Shown here: piece by piece, positions 16,241-24,907 of the stretch
How the letters are laid out: every line of letters begins with the position of its first letter
Position numbering within the stretch: position 1 is the first letter of the stretch
Source of the DNA: Bradyrhizobium tropiciagri
GTDB lineage: Bacteria; Pseudomonadota; Alphaproteobacteria; Rhizobiales; Xanthobacteraceae
Direction: 5' to 3'
Assembly (NCBI RefSeq): GCF_018130545.1
Contig: NZ_JAFCKF010000004.1
Span: forward strand, 62,001-126,000
Length of the DNA stretch: 64,000 nt
Position numbers and translations under genes: made by a program
The notes under the pieces: model-generated
What the model was told of the DNA's origin: nothing
Seen by the model: the letters and a program-made list of their open reading frames with translations, nothing else
The model's database searches: none

Positions 16241-18529
16241 ATGTCTCCGTCCTCTCCCGTTGCGCGCAAATGGCGCCTCGGCCTCGTCTGCTCCCTCTCA
16301 TCATTGTTGCTGCCGGCCGAAGGCTCGGCTCAAACAGCTCCAACCACCAGCCTCGATCCAATCGAGGTCTCGCCCTCGACGTCCGCAAAGCCGAAGCCCG
16401 CGGCACGAAGCAGCAATACTGCCGCGTCGTCGCGGCCACGCGCCAGGCCTGCAACGGCAGCTGCGACCGAAGGCGCGCCGCGCGCCGCAGCCTCAGGCGC
16501 ATCGGGGACGGCCTCGCCGACGCTCAACGCTACCACGCAGGGCGGCACCGGCAGCCGCCTCAACCTCACGCCATTGCAGACGCCGGCCAGCGTCGAGATC
16601 ATCACGGCGCAGACCATCGCTGAGCGCGGCCAGCATAATGTGACCGACGCCGTCACCCAGAATGCGGCCGGGTTCATCGCGACGCCGGCGCCCGGCAATG
16701 GCGGCCTGTCGTTCAGCACCCGCGGCTTTGCCGGCAGCAACTCGGTGATGACGCTGTATGACGGCACGCGCTTCTATATCGGCTCCGGCACGCTGACGTT
16801 CCCCTACGACACCTGGTCGACACAGCGCATCGAAGTGCTGCGCGGCCCGGCCTCGGTGCTGTATGGCGAAGGAGCGATCGGCGGCGTCATCAACGTGATC
16901 CCGAAGAAGCCGCAGAATACGCCCTACAATGAGGCCGAGGTCTCGCTCGACAGCAACATGACGCGGCGGCTCTCGGTGGACAGCACCGGTCCGATCAATC
17001 CCAATGTGTCGTACCGCATCAACGCCACCGGCAACATGTCGGACGGCTGGGTCGATCGCGACAAGACCTCGAATGCGGTGGTCTCCGCCGCCGTGCGGGT
17101 GCAGGCGTCAGAGAATCTCGCCTTCACGCTGTCCGAGGATTATGGCGACCGCAGCCCGTCGCGCTATTTCGGCACGCCGCTGATCAACGGCGCGATCCAG
17201 GATGCGCTGCGCTTCAAGAACTACAACGCGTCTGATAGCGCGATCCGCTATCAGGACAGCTGGACCCAGTTCAAGACCGAGTGGGATGTCGCCGACGGCA
17301 TCAAGATCAGCAACACATTGTACTATCTGACCAGCGAACGGCACTGGCGCGACATCGAAAGCTACACTTTCAACCCCAAGACGCAGCTGATTGATCGCAC
17401 GAGCTATCTTGAGATATTCCACGATCAGAAGCAGGCCGGCAACCGCATGGATGCGACGTTCAGTGGCCATATTTTCGGCCTCGAGAACCGCTTCGTCTCG
17501 GGGTTTGACGTCAACCACATCGAGTTCTTCCACACCAATAACTCATTCACTGGGACCGTGGCCACGACATCCTCAGTCAGTCCCTACGTGTACGATCCGG
17601 GGTCGTTCTTCACGACGCAATACCCGACCACGCCGGGCTTCAATGCAATCGTCAATCAATACGCGCTATTCGCCGAAGATCGGCTATCGCTGACCGACCA
17701 GTTGTCGCTGGTCACCGGCGTCAGATATGATCGCCCCGAGGTCGACCGTACCGACTACAAGATACCGGGTAACAGTTTCGACACCACGCTGTCGGGCACC
17801 AGCTGGCGCACCGGCGTTGTGTATGAGCCGATCAAGAATCTCGCCCTCTATGGCCAGTATGCGGTTGGCGTCGATCCGGTCGGCAACATCATCTCGCTGG
17901 CGGCCTCGCAAAAGACCTTCCAGCTTTCCACCGGCAAGCAGACCGAGTTCGGGGTCAAGCAGTCGTTTTGGGGCGGGCGCGGCGAGTGGACGCTGGCGGG
18001 CTATCAGATCGTCAAGAACAATCTGCTCATTGCCGATCCCAACGCTCCCACCGGTCCGGCGCTGCAGGTCGGTCAGCAATCATCCCGCGGGGTCGAGGCT
18101 TCGGTCGGGCTGGCGCTGAACGATGGCTGGCGCATCGACACCAACGTCGCAATGTTGCAGGCCAAGTACGACAACAACAGCCAGCTGGTGAGCGGCAAGA
18201 TCGTCAGCTATGCCGGCAATGTGCCGATTAACGTGCCGCAAAAGGTCGCTAACGTCTGGGTGACCTGGGACTTCGCGCCGAGCTGGTCGGTCTATGGCGG
18301 CGTGCAGATGGTCGGTGCGATGTACTCAGATCTCGCCAATACCCAGTTGCGGCCGGGCTACAATGTGGTCAATGGCGGCATCAGGTGGAAGCCCGATGAC
18401 CGCACCACGGTCGCGTTTCGGGTCTACAATCTGTTCGACAAGGTCTATGCAGTGACATCGCCATACGCCGGGCAATGGCTGCTCGGCATGCCGCGCACCG
18501 CCGAACTCTCCGTCAACGTGAAGTTCTGA
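16241..18529 (+). CDS. TonB-dependent receptor, siderophore-receptor type, under a B12 riboswitch
   Basis: An outer-membrane receptor of 762 residues. A signal peptide ending near EGSAQ is followed by a TonB box (LDPIEVS), an unusually long Ala/Pro/Ser-rich linker, a plug domain (TPASVEIITAQTIAERG through EVLRGPASVLYGEGAIGG) and a 22-strand barrel ending in aromatic Phe. Plug wording is that of ferric-siderophore receptors and not of BtuB, yet the gene sits behind a cobalamin riboswitch. It may take up a cobalt chelate or corrinoid, or the riboswitch may serve metal homeostasis. I chose the ATG at 16241; a TTG at 16181 has a better GGAG and would add 20 residues. The PepSY gene follows by 2 bp. 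Confidence 0.85.
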   Translation: MSPSSPVARKWRLGLVCSLSSLLLPAEGSAQTAPTTSLDPIEVSPSTSAKPKPAARSSNTAASSRPRARPATAAATEGAPRAAASGASGTASPTLNATTQGGTGSRLNLTPLQTPASVEIITAQTIAERGQHNVTDAVTQNAAGFIATPAPGNGGLSFSTRGFAGSNSVMTLYDGTRFYIGSGTLTFPYDTWSTQRIEVLRGPASVLYGEGAIGGVINVIPKKPQNTPYNEAEVSLDSNMTRRLSVDSTGPINPNVSYRINATGNMSDGWVDRDKTSNAVVSAAVRVQASENLAFTLSEDYGDRSPSRYFGTPLINGAIQDALRFKNYNASDSAIRYQDSWTQFKTEWDVADGIKISNTLYYLTSERHWRDIESYTFNPKTQLIDRTSYLEIFHDQKQAGNRMDATFSGHIFGLENRFVSGFDVNHIEFFHTNNSFTGTVATTSSVSPYVYDPGSFFTTQYPTTPGFNAIVNQYALFAEDRLSLTDQLSLVTGVRYDRPEVDRTDYKIPGNSFDTTLSGTSWRTGVVYEPIKNLALYGQYAVGVDPVGNIISLAASQKTFQLSTGKQTEFGVKQSFWGGRGEWTLAGYQIVKNNLLIADPNAPTGPALQVGQQSSRGVEASVGLALNDGWRIDTNVAMLQAKYDNNSQLVSGKIVSYAGNVPINVPQKVANVWVTWDFAPSWSVYGGVQMVGAMYSDLANTQLRPGYNVVNGGIRWKPDDRTTVAFRVYNLFDKVYAVTSPYAGQWLLGMPRTAELSVNVKF

Positions 18530-18531
18530 TC

Positions 18532-20037
18532 ATGCGCAACGCTCTGATCCGGCGCGGGCGGCGATGGCTCTATGTCGTTCATCGCTGGATCGGCATTGCG
18601 ACCTGCCTCTTCTTCGCGATGTGGTTCAGCTCCGGTCTCGTCATGATGTATGTGGCGTTTCCGCGCCTCACCGACGGCGAGCGGCTGTCCGCGCTTCCCG
18701 TCATTTCGTGGGGCAAGGTGCGGGTCGCACCCGATCGTGCGATGGGGATCGCGGGGATGGATCGCTATCCCCGCGATCTCCGGCTCTCGATGATGGACGA
18801 TGTTCCGGTCTATCGTGTGACCGGGTGGAAGGGGGGCGCCGTCACGATCTCGGCGATCGACGGCGGTGTCATCGACCATGTCACGCCGGATCAGGCGCTC
18901 GCGGTCGCTCGCCATCATCCGCATGCGGTACGGCCGCAATTGCTCGATACGGTGACGCGCGACCAGTGGTCGGTCACCGCGCGCTTCGATCCGTTGCGGC
19001 CGCTCTATCTGATCGGGCTCGGTGATCCCGATGGCACCGAGCTCTACGTCTCCTCGCGCACGGGCGAGATCGCGCTCGACACCACACGGCGCGAACGCAT
19101 TTGGAACTGGCTCGGCTCGATCCCGCATTGGATCTATCCGACCGTGCTGCGCAAGGACGGGCCGCTGTGGCGGGATGTGGTGCTGTGGGTCTCGGGCGTC
19201 TGCCTCGTCGTCGCGGTCACCGGCTTCTGGATCGGCATCCTCCGCCTGCGGCTGACGCGCCGTTACGCCGACGGCGCCGTCTCGCCCTATCGCGGCTGGA
19301 TGGCCTGGCATCACATCGCCGGCCTGATCGGCGGCATCTTCGTCTTCACCTGGATGTTCAGCGGTTGGCTGTCGCTCAATCCCGGCGGTGCGTTCTCCGC
19401 TCGCGGCATCACCCGCGAGATTGCGGTGGCTTATAGCGGCCACGACGCGCCCGACATTGTCGCCGCCTTTCAGTCGTCGTCATCGATCCCGGCCATGGAG
19501 GCGCGCTTTGCTTGGGTCGCCGGACACCGGCTGATGCTGCTCAGTGACGACAAAGGCGGCCGGAGCCTGGCCGATCCCGTGACCGGTGCGCCCGCGACGC
19601 TCTCGCAAGACGAGATCATCGCCGCAGCGCACAGCGCCATGCCGGGCGTTGCGATGACGTCGGCGCGACAGCTCGACGAGTCGGATGCCTATTGGTACAC
19701 GCTGCACCAGACGCGTGAGCTTCCGGTGCTGCGCATCGGATTCGACGATCCCGCCCGCACGTGGCTGCACATCTCTCCCGTCACCGGCGAGATCCTCGAC
19801 CGCAGCGACGACAGCCGCCGCTCCTATCGCTGGCTGTTCAACGCGCTGCACAGCCTGGATGTCCCGCTGCTGCTGCGCATCTGGCCGGCACGCGATGTCG
19901 TGGTGTGGCTGTTGTCGGCCGTCGGCACGGTCGTTTCGATCAGCGGTGTCGTGATCGGATGGCGTCGGTTGCGGCGACGGAAGGTGCGGCCGGGGAGAGG
20001 CGGGCGCGCGTTGGCCAGAACGACATCCACGTCTTAG
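18532..20037 (+). CDS. PepSY-associated membrane protein (PepSY_TM family)
   Basis: An inner-membrane protein of 501 residues with four principal helices. One is N-terminal (WLYVVHRWIGIATCLFFAMW), two lie mid-protein (about residues 215-280) and one is C-terminal, enclosing two periplasmic PepSY-like segments. Conserved HRW and WHHIAG histidines could bind heme or metal, as proposed for siderophore-linked PepSY reductases. It starts 2 bp after the TonB receptor stop and must be part of the same riboswitch-controlled transcript. A role in releasing metal from the imported chelate by reduction is an inference from such gene pairs. Confidence 0.83.
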   Translation: MRNALIRRGRRWLYVVHRWIGIATCLFFAMWFSSGLVMMYVAFPRLTDGERLSALPVISWGKVRVAPDRAMGIAGMDRYPRDLRLSMMDDVPVYRVTGWKGGAVTISAIDGGVIDHVTPDQALAVARHHPHAVRPQLLDTVTRDQWSVTARFDPLRPLYLIGLGDPDGTELYVSSRTGEIALDTTRRERIWNWLGSIPHWIYPTVLRKDGPLWRDVVLWVSGVCLVVAVTGFWIGILRLRLTRRYADGAVSPYRGWMAWHHIAGLIGGIFVFTWMFSGWLSLNPGGAFSARGITREIAVAYSGHDAPDIVAAFQSSSSIPAMEARFAWVAGHRLMLLSDDKGGRSLADPVTGAPATLSQDEIIAAAHSAMPGVAMTSARQLDESDAYWYTLHQTRELPVLRIGFDDPARTWLHISPVTGEILDRSDDSRRSYRWLFNALHSLDVPLLLRIWPARDVVVWLLSAVGTVVSISGVVIGWRRLRRRKVRPGRGGRALARTTSTS

Positions 20038-20607
20038 AGGGGCGCTGTGATTGCGAGCGCTGCCGCGGTAACCGATGTATCGCGACAAGTCATCGGAAAA
20101 TTGGAGTCAATTCGCAGAGCTGCGCCATACTGTCGCAGCGCATGGTACGGCGACCTGAATTTCGCCGGCAGCGTCGGACTCTGTCGCGATCAACAACGAT
20201 CGAGAGTCTAGCTTGATAAAGGGGTTCTTTGTAAATCGCGAGGTGCATCGATGCTCGAAGCAGAAGCGTAGTTCCATTGTTCTCCGCCTCCCGGAGAAAC
20301 CGCAGAAGTCAGTTGCAATGTAGAGAAGCGTCTTCTACCAGTTGCAGGCTGCCGTTGATCTCGCAGGTGCGCGAGGGCGGCATGGGGTGCACGTGACGGT
20401 GAGTCGTTCTTTTCGTTGAACGCTCGCCTGCTGTGGCAGGGTTGTCCGTCTGGCTCGCGATCTTCGCAACGTTCCAGGTTGCTCCCTCAACCGCCGGCTT
20501 TCCTGTTCTCGCGGAGGAGAACTAGCTTCGTCGACCAGGGCGAGATCGAGCCAACACTCAGAAACCAGAGCGGCGCAGACGCGCCCGGCAGGAATCGCAC
20601 GTCAGTC
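20038..20607. other. Gene-free spacer of 570 bp
   Basis: No coding frame here has family similarity or a good start. Base composition is visibly less GC-rich than the flanking receptor genes. I see no tRNA, repeat or clear terminator. It must hold the promoter of the small membrane protein gene at 20608. Confidence 0.5.
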
Positions 20608-21063
20608 ATGACCAATAATCAAGAGCCTGTGCTTTCCGATGTGTCGGCTTACCTTTGGATTGCACTCCGGATCGCCGTCTTAATTGCTGTCGCGGAAATT
20701 CCGATCCTTGCCTTGAACGTTATTCCTCCCGTCATTGTCTTCATTGCGGGGTGGGTAGTCATCTGTAGCTACACTTTCTATCGCGTCTGGCGGCTGAATA
20801 CTCAATCGCTTGTCGTCAGCGACGCTGGCTTCGCCAAGCTCATAGCCTGCGCTTTCCTAGCCTGGCTGTCGGTCGTCTTCTTGCTCGACGTCGTTATCGC
20901 GAACAGCCTTACCCCAGCCTCGGAAGACGTCATTTGGCGGGTCAAGGGAGCGTTCGTGAGCAATGCGCTCGTTGCAGTCGATGCAGGTGCGTTGAGCGTA
21001 CTTGGTGGCATTGTGGTCGAGAAAGTTCGCCAATATTGCGCTGGCTTGAGGGCAAGGGGGTAA
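20608..21063 (+). CDS. Small membrane protein of unknown function (paralog A)
   Basis: A 151-residue integral membrane protein with about four hydrophobic segments (residues 14-35, 38-60, 78-100 and 125-142). No named family is recognised. It shares a fixed-spacing pattern with the next gene: E-[IF]-P-[IF]-L-A, then 12 residues, GW, nine residues, R-x-W. The two are therefore diverged tandem paralogs. I chose the ATG at 20608; an in-frame ATG at 20416 would add 64 low-complexity residues without membrane character. Codon use is less GC-biased than in neighbouring genes, which may mean acquired DNA. Confidence 0.6.
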   Translation: MTNNQEPVLSDVSAYLWIALRIAVLIAVAEIPILALNVIPPVIVFIAGWVVICSYTFYRVWRLNTQSLVVSDAGFAKLIACAFLAWLSVVFLLDVVIANSLTPASEDVIWRVKGAFVSNALVAVDAGALSVLGGIVVEKVRQYCAGLRARG

Positions 21064-21174
21064 AGGCAGGTGGGCGTTGATAATTGCGTCTTTGACCACA
21101 TCGCGCGTGGCGAGGCCCTTGGAACCGTATGTCGTGATCTGGGCTCATTCTTTCCTCCGAAGGAAATGTAGTCG

Positions 21175-21609
21175 ATGGTCGACAAAGCGAGGCAACTGGT
21201 AGCAAGGGTTGACCTTTACGGTAATTACCTCGTCTCGATGGCGCTGGTTGTCTCGCTTTGCGAATTTCCGTTCCTGGCGTGGCGCCTTGATCTTGCAAGA
21301 CTCATTCTGCCGCTTGGTTGGGCCGCGATGCTGGTCCTTGGAATTAAGCGGATGTGGACGATCAAGGTAGAACATCAGCTGACGGCTGAGCTGCAGCTTG
21401 GCAGGATCATCGCAGGCATCGCGATCGCGGCGCTCTGCAGCACCTGGATGTACCACGTGGTGGCGGACATCGGGATGGTTCGCACCGATCGGCTTATCGA
21501 TATAGGCCAGCTTGTTCTTGTCGTTAATGGAGTCGCCGGCCTTGGCGTGTACACGGCTGGTGCCGTCCTAGTTTGGCTGTTCAGCGCATTGTCGAGTGAC
21601 GACTCCTAG
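21175..21609 (+). CDS. Small membrane protein of unknown function (paralog B)
   Basis: A 144-residue integral membrane protein with four predicted helices. It is related to the gene 112 bp upstream by matching E-F-P-F-L-A, GW and R-M-W residues at identical spacing and by the same helix layout. GGAAATGTAG lies before the ATG at 21175. No enzymatic or binding motif is visible. It is the last gene of the plus-strand run and converges with a Sel1-repeat gene. Confidence 0.62.
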   Translation: MVDKARQLVARVDLYGNYLVSMALVVSLCEFPFLAWRLDLARLILPLGWAAMLVLGIKRMWTIKVEHQLTAELQLGRIIAGIAIAALCSTWMYHVVADIGMVRTDRLIDIGQLVLVVNGVAGLGVYTAGAVLVWLFSALSSDDS

Positions 21610-21656
21610 GAGGTCTTCAATATTGTCTGACGCGACCAGGCGCGCCGGGTCGGCGA

Positions 21657-22193
21657 TTATTTGACCGTCAGGTGCACGTCCGGACCGGGTCGGTCGGGAG
21701 TCCATTCCAGTGCAAATCGCTGAGCGGCAATGATCTCATAGGTTGAAAGCTTGCCTGCGACCGCATCGCGGAACCGGACATAGGCTTCGCGCTGCCGCCC
21801 GTTCGAGCGGGCCGCCGCCAGATTGAGCCATTTGTAGGCCAGCACGTAATCGTTCGGGAGGCCGTGGCCCTTGTCATACATCATGCCGAGCATCGCTTGC
21901 GCGAACGGGTCGCCCAGCGTGGCGCCGCGATAGTAGCAATCGGCGGCGGCGGCGTAGGCCTGCGGCACGCCGAAGCCATGCTCGTACATGAAGCCGAGCA
22001 GGCCGAGGGCCTTTGCATTGCCGCGCGCGGCGGCCGGTGCGAGCTCGCGAAACGCCCTGACATAATCGCCGCGATGGAAGGCGGCCGTGCCGACCGCGGC
22101 AATGTCGGCGCTGGCGACAGACGCGGTCATGGCCCAAAGTACGACCACGGCAGAAGTGCAGAAGCCTGTCCGTCGCGCGATCATGCGGAGCAT
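21657..22193 (-). CDS. Secreted Sel1-repeat protein
   Basis: A 178-residue protein with a signal peptide (cleavage near SVASAD) followed by tandem Sel1-like TPR repeats: KALGLLGFMYEHGFGVPQ, AQAMLGMMYDKGHGLPND and AYKWLNLAAA. Such repeats mediate protein contacts, here presumably in the periplasm. The start is 13 bp after the gspD stop on the same strand, so it is likely cotranscribed with gspD and may assist secretin assembly, which is an inference from position. I chose the ATG at 22193; another ATG is at 22184, and one at 22235 would overlap gspD. Confidence 0.75.
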   Translation of the reverse strand: MLRMIARRTGFCTSAVVVLWAMTASVASADIAAVGTAAFHRGDYVRAFRELAPAAARGNAKALGLLGFMYEHGFGVPQAYAAAADCYYRGATLGDPFAQAMLGMMYDKGHGLPNDYVLAYKWLNLAAARSNGRQREAYVRFRDAVAGKLSTYEIIAAQRFALEWTPDRPGPDVHLTVK

Positions 22194-22206
22194 CCCGTTG
22201 TCCGGC

Positions 22207-24594
22207 TCAGTGATAGCTGGTGGTGATCGGCGCATTGGTCGTCGTCGTGGCGATGCTGCCGCGCAATTTCGATCGCAGCTCCTCGGCCACGACCTGGGCG
22301 TCGGTGCCGTTGCGGATGATCTGCGGGCGGATGAAGATGATCAACTCGGTGCGCTGGGTGCTGTTGCTCTGATGCCCGAAGGCATCGCCGAGGCCGGGGA
22401 TCTGGTCGAGCACTGGGAGCGCATTGCGGGCGCCGCTTTGCTGCTCGCTGATCAGGCCCGCCAGCAGCACGGTCTGGCCATTTGCCACCGAGATCTGGCT
22501 CTTGACCCGCCGTTCCGAAACGGTCGGCGTCAGGTTGACCGTGCTGCCGCTGCTCTGGGGAACGTTGCTGATCTCCTGCTCGACGTCGAGCCGCACCGTG
22601 CCGTTCACGCTGACGCGCGGCGAGACCTTCAGGATGATGCCGGTGTTGCGATAGTCGATGGTGTTGACCACGGTGTTGCTGGTGGTCAGCACCGTCGCGC
22701 TGCCGGTCGATACCGGGACGACGTCGCCGACCTGCAAGGTGGCGACCTGGTTGTTGATCACGACCAGCGAGGGATTGGACAGCACCTTGACGCTGGTGAC
22801 GGCGTGCAGCGCATCCAGGATCAGGCTCGGCTGCGTCGCGTTTCCGATCAGGAAGTTGAAGCCTGGAAAGGCCTGGTTGATGTAGGCATTGGTGAGCGAA
22901 CCTGCGGCGCTGACGATCCCGGTGGTCGCGTCCGTGGTGGTCGCGGGCGCCGCGGTAGCCTGGGTGCCGAGGATCGAGCCGGTGTTCGGCTTCAGCCCGA
23001 GGTTCTGGCTGGTGAGATAGGTCTGCACGCCATAGGACAGTGTGTTGTTGAGCGTGACCTCGGCAATCGTGGCGTCGATCGCGACCTGTAGCTGCGGCTC
23101 GTCGATCTGCAGCAGCGTCGACTCGATGATGCGGTAGTTGGCCTGGTCGGCATAGATCAGCAGATTGTTGTTCACGACGTCGGGAGTGATGCGAACGTCC
23201 TGCATGACCGGCTGGCCGTTGCCGCCGCTGGCACCGCGGCCGCTATCCAGCGCGGCATTGTTGCCCTGGCCTTGATTGTTGTTGGCATTGTTCGATTGGC
23301 CGCCGGCACCAAATCCCTGGCCGAGGCCCTGGCCCGTTGAGCCCGTCCCTGACGTGCCGCGGGATGCGAAGCCGCCCATGCTCGAATTCGAGCCGTTGTT
23401 GTTATTGAGCGACAGGCGGTCGGCGACGCTCGAGCTCGACGAGGTGCCGGAGCCGGGCGCGAGCTGGCTGTCGGCGCTGTCGAGCAGATTGCCGGATGAA
23501 CCGCCGAGGAACATGTCGGTCAGGACCCGCGCGATCTGGCGCGCATCGCCGTATTTGACGCGGTAGACATGGACCGTGGTGCGCGCGGTGTCGTTGCGGT
23601 CGAGCCGCTTGATCCAGGTCGCGGCCGTGTGCAGCATGTCTGGCTTCTTGGTCACGACCAGGATCGCGTTCAGGCGCGCGATCGGCATGAACTTGATGAC
23701 GTTCTGGCTGAGCCCGTTCTCGCCGGAATCGACGATCTTCTCCAGCTCGGCGATGACAGGCGCGGGCGAGCCGCTCGAGATCGGGAAGATGCCGACCGAT
23801 TGGCCGCGCATCCAGTCGACGTCGAAGCTCAGCACGGTGTCGACGGCGGTGCGGCGCTCGGCGCCGGTGCCCTGGATCAGCAACAGGTTGCGCGTCGTGT
23901 CGGCGCGAATTGCGCCCGCCCTGGTGGCGAAGCTGTCGGTCAGCTTCAGCAGCGTTTGCGCCGAGACATATTGCAGGGGGACCACCGAGATCCCGAAGCC
24001 GGGTTCCGGATTGGCCGCCGCCGCATCGACGCGGCCGCCGCCGACGGCGTCGCCGAGCGGCGTCAGGCGATAGCCTGCCGTATCCTTGAGCAGCACCACG
24101 CCGCTGAGGCGGAGCGCGTTTTCAAGCACGAAGACCATATCGGATTTCGGCACCGGGCGGACCGACACCAGACTCACCGTGCCCTGCACCCGCGGATCGA
24201 TGGTGTAGCCGACATGCAAAATGTCGCCCAGCACGACCTTGGCGACGGTCGCCACCGGCGTGCTCTCGAAATTCAGGTCGAAGCCATTGCCGTTCGACGC
24301 CGGCTGCGGCCGTGCGTCGACGACCGCGGTCACCTCGCTGCCGTCGTACATCGCCGCGCGGGCGTTGCCGTTCTGGCCGCCTTGAGCCGTCGCCAAGGCG
24401 TTCACCGGTTGCGGCTGGCGCGACATCAGATCCAGCGATCGCACCTTGTCGGTGACGTCGAGCTGGGACGCGTCGACGCTTTCGCTGACCGTCGCGGAAT
24501 TGCAGGACGCCAACAACCCCATTGACGCCAAGGCAAACATGGCTGCCAGGCCGCCACGGATCGGGCAGCGGCCCACTGTGCCTACGCGTTGCAT
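22207..24594 (-). CDS. gspD: Type II secretion system secretin GspD (lipoprotein)
   Basis: The outer-membrane channel of the T2SS, 795 residues. A lipobox (LLASC, Cys at about residue 31) implies lipid anchoring, which may replace a pilotin since no gspS is seen. N0-N3 domains follow (for example YTIDPRVQGTVSL, TRNLLLIQGTG and MFIPIARLNAILVV-like segments). The N3 domain is interrupted by a long Ser/Gly/Asn-rich insertion (about residues 370-450). The secretin domain contains LLAGLISEQQSG and VPVLDQIPGLG-like wording. It is divergent from gspE across a 313-bp control region, unlike the single gspC-to-gspN operon of gammaproteobacteria. Confidence 0.95.
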   Translation of the reverse strand: MQRVGTVGRCPIRGGLAAMFALASMGLLASCNSATVSESVDASQLDVTDKVRSLDLMSRQPQPVNALATAQGGQNGNARAAMYDGSEVTAVVDARPQPASNGNGFDLNFESTPVATVAKVVLGDILHVGYTIDPRVQGTVSLVSVRPVPKSDMVFVLENALRLSGVVLLKDTAGYRLTPLGDAVGGGRVDAAAANPEPGFGISVVPLQYVSAQTLLKLTDSFATRAGAIRADTTRNLLLIQGTGAERRTAVDTVLSFDVDWMRGQSVGIFPISSGSPAPVIAELEKIVDSGENGLSQNVIKFMPIARLNAILVVTKKPDMLHTAATWIKRLDRNDTARTTVHVYRVKYGDARQIARVLTDMFLGGSSGNLLDSADSQLAPGSGTSSSSSVADRLSLNNNNGSNSSMGGFASRGTSGTGSTGQGLGQGFGAGGQSNNANNNQGQGNNAALDSGRGASGGNGQPVMQDVRITPDVVNNNLLIYADQANYRIIESTLLQIDEPQLQVAIDATIAEVTLNNTLSYGVQTYLTSQNLGLKPNTGSILGTQATAAPATTTDATTGIVSAAGSLTNAYINQAFPGFNFLIGNATQPSLILDALHAVTSVKVLSNPSLVVINNQVATLQVGDVVPVSTGSATVLTTSNTVVNTIDYRNTGIILKVSPRVSVNGTVRLDVEQEISNVPQSSGSTVNLTPTVSERRVKSQISVANGQTVLLAGLISEQQSGARNALPVLDQIPGLGDAFGHQSNSTQRTELIIFIRPQIIRNGTDAQVVAEELRSKLRGSIATTTTNAPITTSYH

Positions 24595-24907
24595 GAAGGC
24601 CCTTCGCTCTTACTAACTGATAATTCGATTGTCTGCGACGATCGGTCCTACCCCGAGAGGACTCTTATCGATCGAACATGACAGAAATAAATTGGTTACA
24701 TGATTGTCGTTCGCGACCCTCCCCACGCCTCGCACCAAAATCGTGCACCGTGTCCGCGATGCCACGTCAAGGTTTCTTGAGCGCGGCGAGCGATGTGACT
24801 TCGCACAGCTGTCACACTTCGGATCGATAACCGCAGAACTGCCGGGAGCCGAACGCGACGGCGCATGGCACGGACCGATCCGGAATTGTGTGGCGGGATA
24901 CAAAGGA
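24595..24907. promoter_or_regulatory. Divergent control region of the T2SS genes
   Basis: This 313-bp spacer must hold promoters for gspD (leftward) and gspE (rightward). The part near 24605-24715 is AT-richer (for example CAGAAATAAATTGGTTACATG). I see no strong palindrome. An open frame from 24704 leads into gspE, but its first 68 codons lack family similarity. Confidence 0.5.
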
